Shown here: piece by piece, positions 32,861-42,067 of the stretch | How positions within the stretch are numbered: position 1 is the first letter of the stretch | Layout: each line of letters starts with the position of its first letter | NCBI GenBank assembly: GCA_018240785.1 | Contig: JAFEFC010000002.1 | Span: 32,120 to 96,119, forward strand | Reading direction: 5' to 3' | Origin: Pseudomonadota bacterium | GTDB lineage: Bacteria > Pseudomonadota > Gammaproteobacteria > Burkholderiales > Rhodocyclaceae | DNA: 64,000 bases | Notes under the pieces: generated by a model | Seen by the model: only the letters and a program-made list of their open reading frames with translations | The model's database searches: none | Told to the model about the DNA's origin: nothing | Position numbers and translations under genes: made by a program

Positions 32861-33409
32861 TTACGCAGCCTTCTTGGAGGAAACGGCCTTGACGGTCGCT
32901 TCGGTGGCGGCGGCGATGTTGGCCTCGGCCACTTCCGACGCCTGCTTCACCGCCTTGGAGGCGTTGTCGTACAGGCTGTTGGCGGCTTCCATCGACGACT
33001 TGATGGCGGCGAAAACCGGCTCGGAACCAGCCGGCGCGGCCTTGGCGGCCTGCTCGAGGGCGCTGTTCACGTTCTTGTTCAGCTCGGCAACCTGGGCTTC
33101 GAACAGCTTGGCGACTTCCTGCTGGGCTTCGGCGGCGATTTCGTAAACGCTGCGGGCATAGGCCACGGCCTTGTCCATCATCGGCTGGGCCAGCGAGGCC
33201 TGCAGACCGGCGATGTCCTGCGGGTTCTTGACGGCCAGCAGGGTCTTGGTGGCGGCAACGCCGTCTTCCAGCGCGGCACGGGCGGTGTTGATGTTCAGGG
33301 CCGACAGGCGCTCGACGCGGGCGACGTTGCTGTTGGCCAGCGCGATCAGGGTCTCGATGTTGGCCTTGGCGACGGCGGAGAACTGCTCGGGAGTGGTGAA
33401 TTTCGACAT
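32861..33409 (-). CDS. phaP: Phasin family protein
   Basis: Polyhydroxyalkanoate granule-associated protein of 182 residues with the Phasin_2 pattern: MSKFTTPEQFSAVAKANIET, ALANSNVARVERLSALNIN, then long amphipathic helices rich in Ala, Glu and Lys, ending VKAVSSKKAA. Phasins coat PHA granules and regulate their size. The ATG at 33409 matches the family start. It has its own strong promoter and terminator, so it is monocistronic and likely highly expressed. Confidence 0.92.
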   Translation of the reverse strand: MSKFTTPEQFSAVAKANIETLIALANSNVARVERLSALNINTARAALEDGVAATKTLLAVKNPQDIAGLQASLAQPMMDKAVAYARSVYEIAAEAQQEVAKLFEAQVAELNKNVNSALEQAAKAAPAGSEPVFAAIKSSMEAANSLYDNASKAVKQASEVAEANIAAATEATVKAVSSKKAA

Positions 33410-33517
33410 GACGGTCTTCCTCTGGTTGATGCGGCGATTTGATGGCAAGAAATCGATCGTTTGCGAGGCAGCATGGCGCTTGAATTGCGCTTCTTTGCTG
33501 CGACGCAACATGTGGCC

Positions 33518-33545
33518 ACTATATCGTCGAAAATTTTCCTGTCAA
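33518..33545 (-). promoter_or_regulatory. Strong promoter of the phasin gene
   Basis: Minus strand: -35 TTGACA (33540-33545), 16-bp spacer with an AT-rich GGAAAATTTTCGACGA, -10 TATAGT (33518-33523). Transcription would begin about 100 nt before the phasin ATG. Confidence 0.8.
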
Positions 33546-33612
33546 TGCTTTTTGCGCATCGCAACAAACCGCATCGCACCGGCCCCGGCGCGCTCGAACC
33601 CGGCAGCCGGTT

Positions 33613-34116
33613 TCAGTCCGGCGAAGGGGGCCGCTGCGGCGCCGACTCGGGCTCGTCGTCGGCTCGCGGTCGAGCACGGCCGCGCATCTGCGCGACCCGG
33701 CGCATGAAGGTCGCCGCCGACGCCGCGCCGGCGTCCGCCGCAATCGCCTGCAGTTCCTCCGGCCAAAGGCGCAGCATGGCGGCAGGGATCGGTGCAACGC
33801 TGCGAAAACCCTTGCCGAGCGCGTCTTCCAGCCGATGCGGCAGGCCGCTCGCGATCGACAGGTCACCGAACATGGCGAACTGTTCGAGGAAATCCTCGCC
33901 ATCGCTCACCCGGAAGAGGCTGCGCCGCGTCGCATGCACCGGCTCGCCATCCTCCTCGCGCAGCAGGCTCCAGCCCTTTGGCAGCAGGACGCACACGCCC
34001 GGCGCACCATGCGCGAGCAGGCGATCGATGAGCAAGGCGGGGGTCCAGTTCCCGGCGGTCTGCGCCGACAACCACTGCGCCGCGGCGCCCAGCGATATCA
34101 GTTCGCTCTCGTTCAT
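33613..34116 (-). CDS. Hypothetical protein
   Basis: Protein of 167 residues of unknown function. It starts MNESELISLGAAAQWL and has an all-alpha look with one beta segment (GVCVLLPKGWSLLREEDGEP), then RVSDGEDFLEQFAMFGD, PAAMLRLWPEELQAIAADAG and a charged, Pro-rich disordered tail (RGRARPRADDEPESAPQRPP). No signal peptide or membrane helix. The ATG at 34116 is divergent from the CYTH gene (114 bp apart). A cytosolic, possibly nucleic-acid-associated role is only a guess. Confidence 0.6.
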   Translation of the reverse strand: MNESELISLGAAAQWLSAQTAGNWTPALLIDRLLAHGAPGVCVLLPKGWSLLREEDGEPVHATRRSLFRVSDGEDFLEQFAMFGDLSIASGLPHRLEDALGKGFRSVAPIPAAMLRLWPEELQAIAADAGAASAATFMRRVAQMRGRARPRADDEPESAPQRPPSPD

Positions 34117-34230
34117 TGTCCTGTCAGTGATCGACCATTCGTCCCGAAAACAAGGAGACTTTTTGCGCCGCAACAGCCGACGCAAAATATTTTGCTACAA
34201 TTCGATCTCCGCTTGCCTGATCGGTGCCCC

Positions 34231-34770
34231 ATGGCGACAGAAATCGAACGCAAGTTCCTGGTACGCGAAACCGGCTTCCTCGACGGACGCAAGGGCGACC
34301 GCATCATACAAGGCTATGTCGCAAAGGAACCGGGCGCCATGTCCACGCGCGTGCGCCTGCGGGCCGAACGCGCTTACCTGACGCTGAAGGGGCCGCACGA
34401 GGGAATTTCGCGCGACGAGTTCGAATACCCCATCCCGGTCGCCGACGCCCAGCGCATCCTGGCGCAATACTGCGGCAATCGCATCATCCACAAGACCCGC
34501 TACGTGGTCGATTTCGCGGACCAGGCGTTCGAGGTCGATGTATTCGAAGGGCGCCACGCCGGCCTGGTGATCGCCGAGATCGAACTGCCGCGCGAGGATA
34601 CCCCCGTGGTGCTGCCACCCTGGGCGGGACTCGAAGTCACGCACGACCGGCGTTACGGGAACTACATGCTCGCCCAGCACGAAGGGCCTGCGCGACCGCT
34701 GCGCATGAGTGATCTCACGGCATCCTCGCCCCCTTTTCCCGGGTTGCCGGGCTTGGGCGCACCCCACTGA
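34231..34770 (+). CDS. CYTH-domain protein (triphosphate tunnel metalloenzyme)
   Basis: Single-domain CYTH protein of 179 residues with the signature EIERKFLV at 4-11, then RVRLRAERAYLTLKGP and the acidic tunnel residues in RDEFEYPIP, FEVDVFEG and IAEIELP. This family hydrolyses inorganic triphosphate or related polyphosphates; there is no CHAD domain. The start ATG at 34231 is placed by the motif. A PPK2 polyphosphate enzyme is encoded at 61.4 kb, but no direct link is shown. Confidence 0.9.
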   Translation: MATEIERKFLVRETGFLDGRKGDRIIQGYVAKEPGAMSTRVRLRAERAYLTLKGPHEGISRDEFEYPIPVADAQRILAQYCGNRIIHKTRYVVDFADQAFEVDVFEGRHAGLVIAEIELPREDTPVVLPPWAGLEVTHDRRYGNYMLAQHEGPARPLRMSDLTASSPPFPGLPGLGAPH

Positions 34771-34822
34771 CGGCATCCGCGCAGGGCATTGCACCCCGCG
34801 GCTGCCGCCAGATCCACCGACC

Positions 34823-35335
34823 TCAGTGCGCCGCGACCGTTGCCACGCGTTCGTCCTGGCCTGAAGTACGGCACAGCAACTCGCCCTCACCCTCCAGGCG
34901 CTTGACCATCAATACGCCGGCATCGGCCAGGTTTTCGGTCGCGCTTTCAGCCGCGTCGAGCGCCAGATCGATCGCGCCGACCGTGGTGTCGAATTCGCGC
35001 GGCAACCACTTGTGCATCTGGTGTACCGCGGCATGCGCGCAACGGTGCGAGATCGCCCACTGCGATTCGGCCACCTTCACCAGGTCGATCAACCATGCGG
35101 AAGTCAGATGCAGGGATTCGTGGAACAGCCCACGGACCTCATCGACCGCGCGATAACCCGCAACACCGTCGCCCGGCAACAGCGCCTGCTGCAGCGACAT
35201 GCCCGCGCTGGCTTTGAGCGCTCGGAGCGACAGCCCATTGAGCTGATGCATCACATTGAAGGTGAGCATCGCCGCCTCCCGAACGTTGGCGAGCGAGTTC
35301 GACTGGTAGTTCGAGATCATCGTCTGTTGCAGCAT
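34823..35335 (-). CDS. Phasin-like protein
   Basis: Protein of 170 residues, almost all alpha-helical, with a start resembling phasins (MLQQTMISNYQSNSLANVRE, LTFNVMHQLNGLSLRALKAS) and a second half of amphipathic helices. It has no signal peptide. The ATG at 35335 has a GGGAGA box. I call it phasin-like because of composition and the nearby phasin; remote similarity only. It converges with the CYTH gene. Confidence 0.55.
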   Translation of the reverse strand: MLQQTMISNYQSNSLANVREAAMLTFNVMHQLNGLSLRALKASAGMSLQQALLPGDGVAGYRAVDEVRGLFHESLHLTSAWLIDLVKVAESQWAISHRCAHAAVHQMHKWLPREFDTTVGAIDLALDAAESATENLADAGVLMVKRLEGEGELLCRTSGQDERVATVAAH

Positions 35336-35574
35336 CTTGTTTCTCCCGCTTCAGCACATGCGAACTGTCCCGGCACACTGTCGAACAATGACCAGCGTCG
35401 CGATGGCAAGCTTTCTTGCTTGATGTTTATTTTGCGACGAGCGCGCGCAAAGTCGCGGTACTTGCTCACACGCCGGCTCACTTCGCCCTTGCTGCCGTGA
35501 TCGTGCGCCTACCTGCTTTGCCCCAACAAGGGGCACGATTATGCTTGGCATAAAAACCACACGAGGTGCGTCCG

Positions 35575-38040
35575 ATGGGCCGTCCCACCCCGCTTGCGCC
35601 GCAGTCCCTGTACACCGCGTGCGACCCCGCCTCGTTGCCGTTCAACGACACCACCGAACTGCCTGAAATCGATGCGGCGCTGATCCACACCCGCGCCGTC
35701 GAGGCGATGCGGATGGGGCTCGACATACCGCACAGCGGCTACAACCTCTTCGTGCTCGGCGAAACCGGCAGCGGACGCCACGCCATCATCAACCAGTTGC
35801 TCGAGGGCGAACGGCGCAGCGGCGAGCCGCCGGCGGACTGGTGCTACGTCTACAACTTCGCCGACGCCGCCCGCCCCGACCTGATGCGCCTGCCCTGCGG
35901 CCGCGGCGCGCAGCTGCGCGACGATATGCAGAACTTCGTCGAGGAACTGCTGCCTGCCATCACCGCGGTGTTCCAGAGTGACGAATACCGCAGCCGCATC
36001 GAGGCGATGCAGGAGGAGCAGAAGCAGCGCGAGGAGGCCGCGCTGCACGCCCTTGGGCACGAATCCGCCGAGCTTGGCGTGGCGCTGCTGCGCACCCCGC
36101 ACGGTTTCGCCTTCGTGCCGATGAAGGACACGGAAACCACCCTGTCGCAGGAGGAGTTCGAACAACTCCCCGAAGAGCGGCAGCGCGAGCTGGCAGCGCA
36201 CATCAAGACCATGCACGAGCGCATGCACAAGCTCATGAACGAGTTCCCGCGCTGGCGCCGCGAGCTGCAGAGCCGCATCAAGGAGGCCGGCAGCGAGGCG
36301 CTGCGCATCACCGTGACGCACCTGGTCGAGGACCTCAAGCCGGCCTACGGCGACTTGCCCGAAGTCATCGCCTGGCTCGACGCGGTGCTGCAGGACATCG
36401 TCGAGAGCGGCGAATCGCTGCGCGAATCCTCGCAGAGCGAAGGCGACACCGAGACCACGACCTACTCCGGCAGCATTTCGGTGCAGCGCTACCTGGTCAA
36501 TCTGCTGGTCGAGAATCCCGCCGACGGCACCCGCCCGGTGGTGTATGAAGACCACCCCACGCTGCAGAACCTCGTCGGCCGCATCGAGCATGTGGTGCAC
36601 ATGGGCACGCTGATGAGCAACTTCACGCTCATCCGCGCCGGCGCGCTGCAGCGGGCCAATGGCGGCTTCCTGGTGCTCGACGCCATCAAGGTGCTGTCGC
36701 AGCCCTATGCCTGGGACGGACTCAAGCGCTGCCTGCGCGCCGGCAGGATCCGCATCGAGTCGCTGTCCGACATCATCGGTCTCACCAGCACGGTGCAGCT
36801 CGAGCCCGAGGCGATGCCGCTGGACCTCAAGGTGGTGCTGATCGGCGAGCGCCTCGTCTATTACCTGCTGTGCCAGTACGACCCGGATTTTCCGCAGCTC
36901 TTCAAGATCAATGCCGACATGGAGAGCGAGATCGAGCGCGATACGGACAACACCGCGGCCTACGCGCGCCTGATCGCGACGATGGCGCAGCGCGGCGGGC
37001 TGCGGCCGCTGTCTGCCGCGGCGGTGGCGCGCACCATCGAGCACGCCGCCCGCCTGGCGAGCGATGCGCAGCGCCTCACCACCCAGACGCAGCCATTGGG
37101 CGACCTGCTGCGCGAGGCCGACCATTTCGCCGCGACGCGCCAGGCGCCTCGCATCGAGCGCGAGCACATCGAGTCCGCGCTCGAGGCCCATCGCCGGCGC
37201 AACGACCGCATCCGCGAGCGCTTCCTCGATCACATCCTGCGCGGCCAGTTGCTGGTCGACACCGCGGGCGAGCATGTCGGACAGGTCAATGGCCTCGCCG
37301 TGGTGCTGCTGGGCGAGAGCACCTTCGCCCATCCGGTGCGCATCACCGCCACCGTGCGCGTGGGCGATGGCGAGGTGGTGGACATCGAGCGCGAGGTCAG
37401 GCTCGGCGGGCCCATCCACTCCAAGGGCGTGCTCATCCTGTCGTCCTTCGTCGCCGCGCGCTTCGGTCTCACCCTGCCGTTGTCGCTGAAGGCGAGCCTG
37501 GTGTTCGAGCAGTCCTACGGCGGCGTCGAGGGCGACAGCGCCTCGCTGGCGGAACTCGCCGCGCTGCTGTCGGCACTGGCGGGCGTGCCGCTGCGGCAGT
37601 CGCTGGCGGTGACCGGCTCGGTGAACCAGTTCGGCGTGGTGCAGCCGGTGGGCGGCATCAACGAGAAGATCGAAGGCTACTTCGACGTGTGCGCGGCGCG
37701 CGGCCTGAGCGGCGAACAGGGCGTGCTGATCCCGCGCGCCAACGTCTGCCACCTGATGCTGCGCCCGGAGGTGGTGGAGGCAGTGGAGGCGGACCGCTTC
37801 CATGTGTGGGCCGTCGCCGACGTCGATGAAGCACTCGAACTGCTCACCGGGCTCCCGGCGGGAAAGCCGGAGGAGATTGGCGAAATGAAGGCCGAGCTTC
37901 TTGCGGGTTCGATGAACGCACGCGTCGTCGAGGGGCTGCGCAAGCTGGCGAAGATGCGCAAGGAGTTCTCGCGCGCGCAGTCGGCGGACCGCGATCGCAC
38001 GGGGGAGGCGGCGCATCGCGCCGAAGACGAGGAACGGTAG
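35575..38040 (+). CDS. Lon-family ATP-dependent protease (AAA_32/LonB-YcbZ type)
   Basis: Cytosolic protease of 821 residues. An N-terminal AAA_32 ATPase with a long coiled insertion (about 130-240) is followed by a C-terminal Lon protease domain. The Ser-Lys dyad is intact: S655 in EGDSASLAE and K698 in GGINEKIEG, 43 residues apart as in E. coli Lon. The P-loop is altered to GETGSGRH (62-69), with Arg for the usual Lys. The ATG at 35575 has GAGG eight bases ahead; a GTG at 35566 is the alternative. Upstream 35519-35535 is a small hairpin TGCCCC-N5-GGGGCA. Confidence 0.87.
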   Translation: MGRPTPLAPQSLYTACDPASLPFNDTTELPEIDAALIHTRAVEAMRMGLDIPHSGYNLFVLGETGSGRHAIINQLLEGERRSGEPPADWCYVYNFADAARPDLMRLPCGRGAQLRDDMQNFVEELLPAITAVFQSDEYRSRIEAMQEEQKQREEAALHALGHESAELGVALLRTPHGFAFVPMKDTETTLSQEEFEQLPEERQRELAAHIKTMHERMHKLMNEFPRWRRELQSRIKEAGSEALRITVTHLVEDLKPAYGDLPEVIAWLDAVLQDIVESGESLRESSQSEGDTETTTYSGSISVQRYLVNLLVENPADGTRPVVYEDHPTLQNLVGRIEHVVHMGTLMSNFTLIRAGALQRANGGFLVLDAIKVLSQPYAWDGLKRCLRAGRIRIESLSDIIGLTSTVQLEPEAMPLDLKVVLIGERLVYYLLCQYDPDFPQLFKINADMESEIERDTDNTAAYARLIATMAQRGGLRPLSAAAVARTIEHAARLASDAQRLTTQTQPLGDLLREADHFAATRQAPRIEREHIESALEAHRRRNDRIRERFLDHILRGQLLVDTAGEHVGQVNGLAVVLLGESTFAHPVRITATVRVGDGEVVDIEREVRLGGPIHSKGVLILSSFVAARFGLTLPLSLKASLVFEQSYGGVEGDSASLAELAALLSALAGVPLRQSLAVTGSVNQFGVVQPVGGINEKIEGYFDVCAARGLSGEQGVLIPRANVCHLMLRPEVVEAVEADRFHVWAVADVDEALELLTGLPAGKPEEIGEMKAELLAGSMNARVVEGLRKLAKMRKEFSRAQSADRDRTGEAAHRAEDEER

Positions 38041-38103
38041 GCGCCGCTCATCTTCCGCGCGTGCTGGGTGACAGGCTCAGCCGCGCGGATGCAGCGCGGC
38101 GCA

Positions 38104-39978
38104 TCAGCGATCCTCCACGCAAAGCACGGGATCCTCGACCACGCAGTCCGTATCGGCGGCGGCGGGGCCGCCGCCACGCGTGCGTACCGCCCGCTCGCGC
38201 GCCGCAATCGGCAGATCACGCGGGAAGAGCACCCACATGCGGCCGCTTTCCTTCATGCGCGCGGCCAGCAGATAGGCTCGGCTCCCGCCGCCCCAGAAGT
38301 AGTCGGCACGCACCGCGCCACGGATGGCGCCACCGGTATCCTGCGCGACGACCAGGCGGTTGAGCCGCCCTTCGCGCCCGGGCAGACTCGTCGACAGGAA
38401 CACCGGAAAGCCCAGCGGCGTGGTGCGGGGGTCGACAGCCACCGAGCGACCGGCCGTCAGTGGCACGCCCAAGGCGCCGATCGGCCCTTCCGGACCATCC
38501 GGGATCTCGCGGAAGAACACATAGCTGGGATCCGAGAGGATTGCCTCGCGCATTGCGGCGCTGGGTTGGGGAAAGTCGATCGGTGCGCCGTCGCCAGGTG
38601 ACGCCTCACTCGTCTTGCCTTGCGTGGGTCGCTCCGCGCCAACCACGACGCCGGGTTGCGCCACCGCCTTGCCGGCCTTCGCCGCTGGCGCGGGCCTGTC
38701 GCCCGACGAGGGCGTGGACACGGGCGGACGCTCCGCCGCGGACGGCTTTCGCGCGCCCCCGCCGCCTATCCCCCGGCCGCTCGCGAGATCCTCGATCAAC
38801 TGTGCCACTTCGGGCTCCAGCGCCCCGGCCCCGCCCGACGGCGCGGCACCAGGATCGGTCCGAATTCGCTTCAGGGCGTGTCCCCCGCGCGTGAGAGGGG
38901 CCGACTCGTCGTCAGGCAACATCAGCGCCGCACGCCAGGAAATGTCATCGGCGTCGTCGACGCCGGCACCATCGGCGCCAATCGACCTGCCCCCCCGCGT
39001 TGCAACGCGGCTCCTGGCGACGGGTGGCCTGAAGGGGTGGCCGTTCTGCTCGGCGTACGCAAGCCGGATGATGCGTCCATCGGTCAGGCGGATCTTGCCC
39101 GAGCCCTGGATCTGCATCGAATACAGCGCCGCCGGGTTATCCACCCAGGCGATGATGCGCCCCCGAGACAGCCCGTCACGCTCGATCTCCGCCCGGGACG
39201 GATACGGAACGATGCGGTTTCCCTCGCGGCGCACGCGCAACTTCTTGTCACGCACATCGGACTGAAGATCGCCCACGTCGAGCACATAGGGCGCGTCGCC
39301 GCTCGTGACCGGCACGACCGTGCGCCCTGCGATGCGCACGCCGACGACCTGGCCCCGCAGCTCGCGAGGCACGCTGCGGATGTCCAGCGTCAGCAGGTCT
39401 TCGGGGGTCGCATACACCGGGTAGACGAACACCCCGCCCTTCGTGCGACTGCCGTGGAGCAGGGGTTCGTAATAGCCGGTGATCACCCCCATCGGACTCC
39501 GGTCCGCCTTGAGCACCGCATAAAGCGAAAACTCGCGCTGCATGAAGCGACGCACGCCCGCATCATCGACTGCGCCCAGCGCCAGCGCCCGGGCGCACAC
39601 GCCGCGCCACTCCGCCCTGCTGGCCAGGGCGCCGCAACTGCGGCGAAAGGCCGTCCACCCTTCGGCCACGGCGTCGCGCTCCCAATCCGGCAGATCGTCC
39701 CAGCGCGCAGGCTCGAAACTGGCGAATCGCGTGGAGAATCCCACCCGTTCGTCGGCACCGCCCGCCGCGGTGGCCGCCTCGCGCAGCGGTTTCTGCTCAT
39801 CGGGTACGCTGTCCGCAGGCGCCGTCGCGCCAGCCAGCGGGGCCGAAGCCGTGGATGCCGACGGCGCGGTGGCCACCGTTGTCGTCGGTGGTGCAATCGC
39901 AGTGCCGGTGCAAGCGCCAAGCAGCATGGCCCCCAGCAGGCCCCCGACGTTCAGCCGAACGCACCACCGAGCTGTCAT
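38104..39978 (-). CDS. mltA: Membrane-bound lytic murein transglycosylase A with a large insertion
   Basis: Outer-membrane lipoprotein that cleaves peptidoglycan glycan strands to anhydro-muropeptides. Of 624 residues, the signal peptide has the lipobox LLGAC (C23). The MltA domain has VITGYYEPLLHGSR, ALYSMQIQGSGKIRL, AEQNGHPF, and later SYVFFRE, the 3D domain VAQDTGGAI with the catalytic Asp (D547) and DYFWGGG. Between AEQNGHPF and the SYVFFRE region sit about 150 extra residues (roughly 316-468) of low complexity. The ATG at 39978 gives the lipoprotein start. Confidence 0.9.
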   Translation of the reverse strand: MTARWCVRLNVGGLLGAMLLGACTGTAIAPPTTTVATAPSASTASAPLAGATAPADSVPDEQKPLREAATAAGGADERVGFSTRFASFEPARWDDLPDWERDAVAEGWTAFRRSCGALASRAEWRGVCARALALGAVDDAGVRRFMQREFSLYAVLKADRSPMGVITGYYEPLLHGSRTKGGVFVYPVYATPEDLLTLDIRSVPRELRGQVVGVRIAGRTVVPVTSGDAPYVLDVGDLQSDVRDKKLRVRREGNRIVPYPSRAEIERDGLSRGRIIAWVDNPAALYSMQIQGSGKIRLTDGRIIRLAYAEQNGHPFRPPVARSRVATRGGRSIGADGAGVDDADDISWRAALMLPDDESAPLTRGGHALKRIRTDPGAAPSGGAGALEPEVAQLIEDLASGRGIGGGGARKPSAAERPPVSTPSSGDRPAPAAKAGKAVAQPGVVVGAERPTQGKTSEASPGDGAPIDFPQPSAAMREAILSDPSYVFFREIPDGPEGPIGALGVPLTAGRSVAVDPRTTPLGFPVFLSTSLPGREGRLNRLVVAQDTGGAIRGAVRADYFWGGGSRAYLLAARMKESGRMWVLFPRDLPIAARERAVRTRGGGPAAADTDCVVEDPVLCVEDR

Positions 39979-40184
39979 GAACCTGTCCTCACCAGACGAA
40001 CTGTCCATCTTTCATTCACGCGTGCAGTTGCACGTTTCACGTGTTCAGCATAGTTCGCGCACCGCAGCGGCGCCATGTACTAGAGTGAATGGCATCGACG
40101 TCGCTGGCGTGCGCCGGAACACCAGTGGACGGCTTGCGTGCGCGCGACGAAAATGGCCCGGACGATCCCACTTCGGAGAGCGAC

Positions 40185-40667
40185 GTGTTCCGACCTGCCG
40201 ACACCGCGTTCCGTGTTCCCTGTCTCGTGCTCGCGGCATGCGCGCTGAGCTTGCTGAGCGGCTGCGGCTCAGCGCCGCCCAAACCCACGGTGATCGACGC
40301 TGCGGTCGAAGCCGCGGCGGATCTCAATCCCGACAGCCGCGGACGCGCATCGCCCGTGGTCGTCCGCCTGTTCGAGCTGAAATCCGACGCCGCCTTCAAT
40401 CGTGCGGACTTCTTCTCGCTGTGGGACCGCGAGGCGCAGACGCTCGGAGCCGACCAGTTGGCGCGGGAGGAACTCCAGTTGCGCCCGGGCGAGCGCAAGC
40501 GTTTCGAGCGCACCCTGCAACCCGACACCCGCCATGTCGCGGTGATCGCCGCCTTCCGCGACCTGGAACGCGCCCGATGGCGCGGATCGATCGCGGTGGT
40601 GGCGCACCAGAAGCAGCCCATCACGATCAAGGTGGAGTCACGCTCCGTCACCTTGTCGACCGAGTGA
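40185..40667 (+). CDS. tssJ: Type VI secretion lipoprotein TssJ
   Basis: Outer-membrane lipoprotein that anchors TssM in the T6SS membrane complex. The 160-residue protein starts at GTG 40185 with GGAGAG four bases ahead; this gives a clean lipoprotein leader with lipobox LLSGC (C27). The mature part has the TssJ beta-sandwich pattern: SPVVVRLFELKSDAAFNRADFF, LWDREAQTLG, LQPDTRHVAVIAAFRDLERARW. It opens the tssJ-K-L-M-tagF-ppkA operon. Confidence 0.9.
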   Translation: MFRPADTAFRVPCLVLAACALSLLSGCGSAPPKPTVIDAAVEAAADLNPDSRGRASPVVVRLFELKSDAAFNRADFFSLWDREAQTLGADQLAREELQLRPGERKRFERTLQPDTRHVAVIAAFRDLERARWRGSIAVVAHQKQPITIKVESRSVTLSTE

Positions 40668-40720
40668 CCCGCCGCGTCAGGCAACCGACCCCGATTCCGC
40701 CCACCCATCAGAGATCGTCC

Positions 40721-42058
40721 ATGTCCTGGAACAGCAAGGTCGTGTGGTCAGAAGGAATGTTCCTGCAGCCGCAGCATCTGCAGCAGCATGACCGTCACAT
40801 CGAGCGACTCATCCAAGGCCGCACCCAGCCCATCGCGGGGCACGCGTGGGGCTACGTCGCGCTCGTCGTCGACGAGGCCGCGCTCGCGCTGGGCAAGCTC
40901 GCGCTGTCGCGCGCACGCGGCATCCTGCCCGACGGCACGCCCTTCGACCTGCCGGGCGACGACGTGGCGCCCTTGCCCCTGGACGTGGCACCCGACATCC
41001 GCGACGAACTCATCGTGCTGGCCCTGCCCCTGAGACGCCCGGGAACGCTCGAGGCCGACGTCGCCGGAGAAGACACGATCGGGCTGACCCGCTATCAGGT
41101 CAGCGAGCTGGACGTCGCCGACAGCACGCTCGCCAGCGCGCCGACGGCGCCGGTGCAGGTCGGCGACCTGCGCCTGAAGCTGATGCCGCGGCGCGACGCG
41201 ACCGATGCCTATGCCACGCTCGGCGTCGTCCGCGTGGTGGAACGCCGCGCGGACAACCAGCTCGTGCTCGACAAGGCCTACATTCCGCCCACCCTCGCCT
41301 GCAGCGGCAATCCGATCCTGGCCGGCTACGTGCGCGAACTGCTCGGCCTGCTGCACCAGCGCGGCGAGGCGCTCGGCGCCCGCCTGTCGCAGCCGGGGCG
41401 CGGCGGCGTGGCCGAGATCGCCGACTTCCTGCTGCTGCAGACGGTCAATCGCCACGAACCGGTGTTCAGGCAGTTCGACGACCTGCCGCTGCTGCATCCC
41501 GCCGTGCTCTACGGCCACTGCCTGATGCTCGCCGGCGACCTGTGCACCTTCTCGCGCGAAAGTCGCCGTCCGCCGGACTATCCGCTCTACAACCATGATG
41601 AACCGCAAGCCTGCTTCGGCCCGCTGATCGCCGACCTGCGCCGTTCGCTGTCCATGGTGCTCGAGCAGGGCGCGATCCCGATCGAGCTGCAGGACCGCAA
41701 GTACGGCGTTCGCGTCGCCATCGTGCCCGACCTCGAGCTGCTGCGCACGGCATCCTTCGTGCTGGCGGTCAACGCGCAACTGCCGGGCGAGACCCTGCGG
41801 CTGCGCTTCCCCACCCAGGTGAAGATCGGCCCGGTGGAGCGCATCCGCGACCTGGTGAACCTGGCGCTGCCGGGCATCGGGCTGCGTGCGCTGCCGGTGG
41901 CGCCGCGGCAGATTCCCTATCACGCCGGCTTCAACTACTTCGAGCTCGAACGCAGTGGCGAGATGTGGAAGCAACTGCAGCAGTCGGGCGGTCTGGCGAT
42001 GCACATCGCCGGCGAGTTTCCCGGGCTCGAGATCGAGTGCTGGGCCATACGGGCTTGA
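40721..42058 (+). CDS. tssK: Type VI secretion baseplate protein TssK
   Basis: Trimeric adaptor that links the baseplate to the TssJLM membrane complex, cytosolic. The 445-residue protein begins MSWNSKVVWSEGMFLQPQHL, the diagnostic TssK N-terminus, and includes LLLQTVNRHEPVFRQF, HPAVLYGHCLMLAGDL and the C-terminal YHAGFNYFELERSGEMW. It lies 53 bp after tssJ and 9 bp before tssL. Confidence 0.95.
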   Translation: MSWNSKVVWSEGMFLQPQHLQQHDRHIERLIQGRTQPIAGHAWGYVALVVDEAALALGKLALSRARGILPDGTPFDLPGDDVAPLPLDVAPDIRDELIVLALPLRRPGTLEADVAGEDTIGLTRYQVSELDVADSTLASAPTAPVQVGDLRLKLMPRRDATDAYATLGVVRVVERRADNQLVLDKAYIPPTLACSGNPILAGYVRELLGLLHQRGEALGARLSQPGRGGVAEIADFLLLQTVNRHEPVFRQFDDLPLLHPAVLYGHCLMLAGDLCTFSRESRRPPDYPLYNHDEPQACFGPLIADLRRSLSMVLEQGAIPIELQDRKYGVRVAIVPDLELLRTASFVLAVNAQLPGETLRLRFPTQVKIGPVERIRDLVNLALPGIGLRALPVAPRQIPYHAGFNYFELERSGEMWKQLQQSGGLAMHIAGEFPGLEIECWAIRA

Positions 42059-42067
42059 GAGACGACG

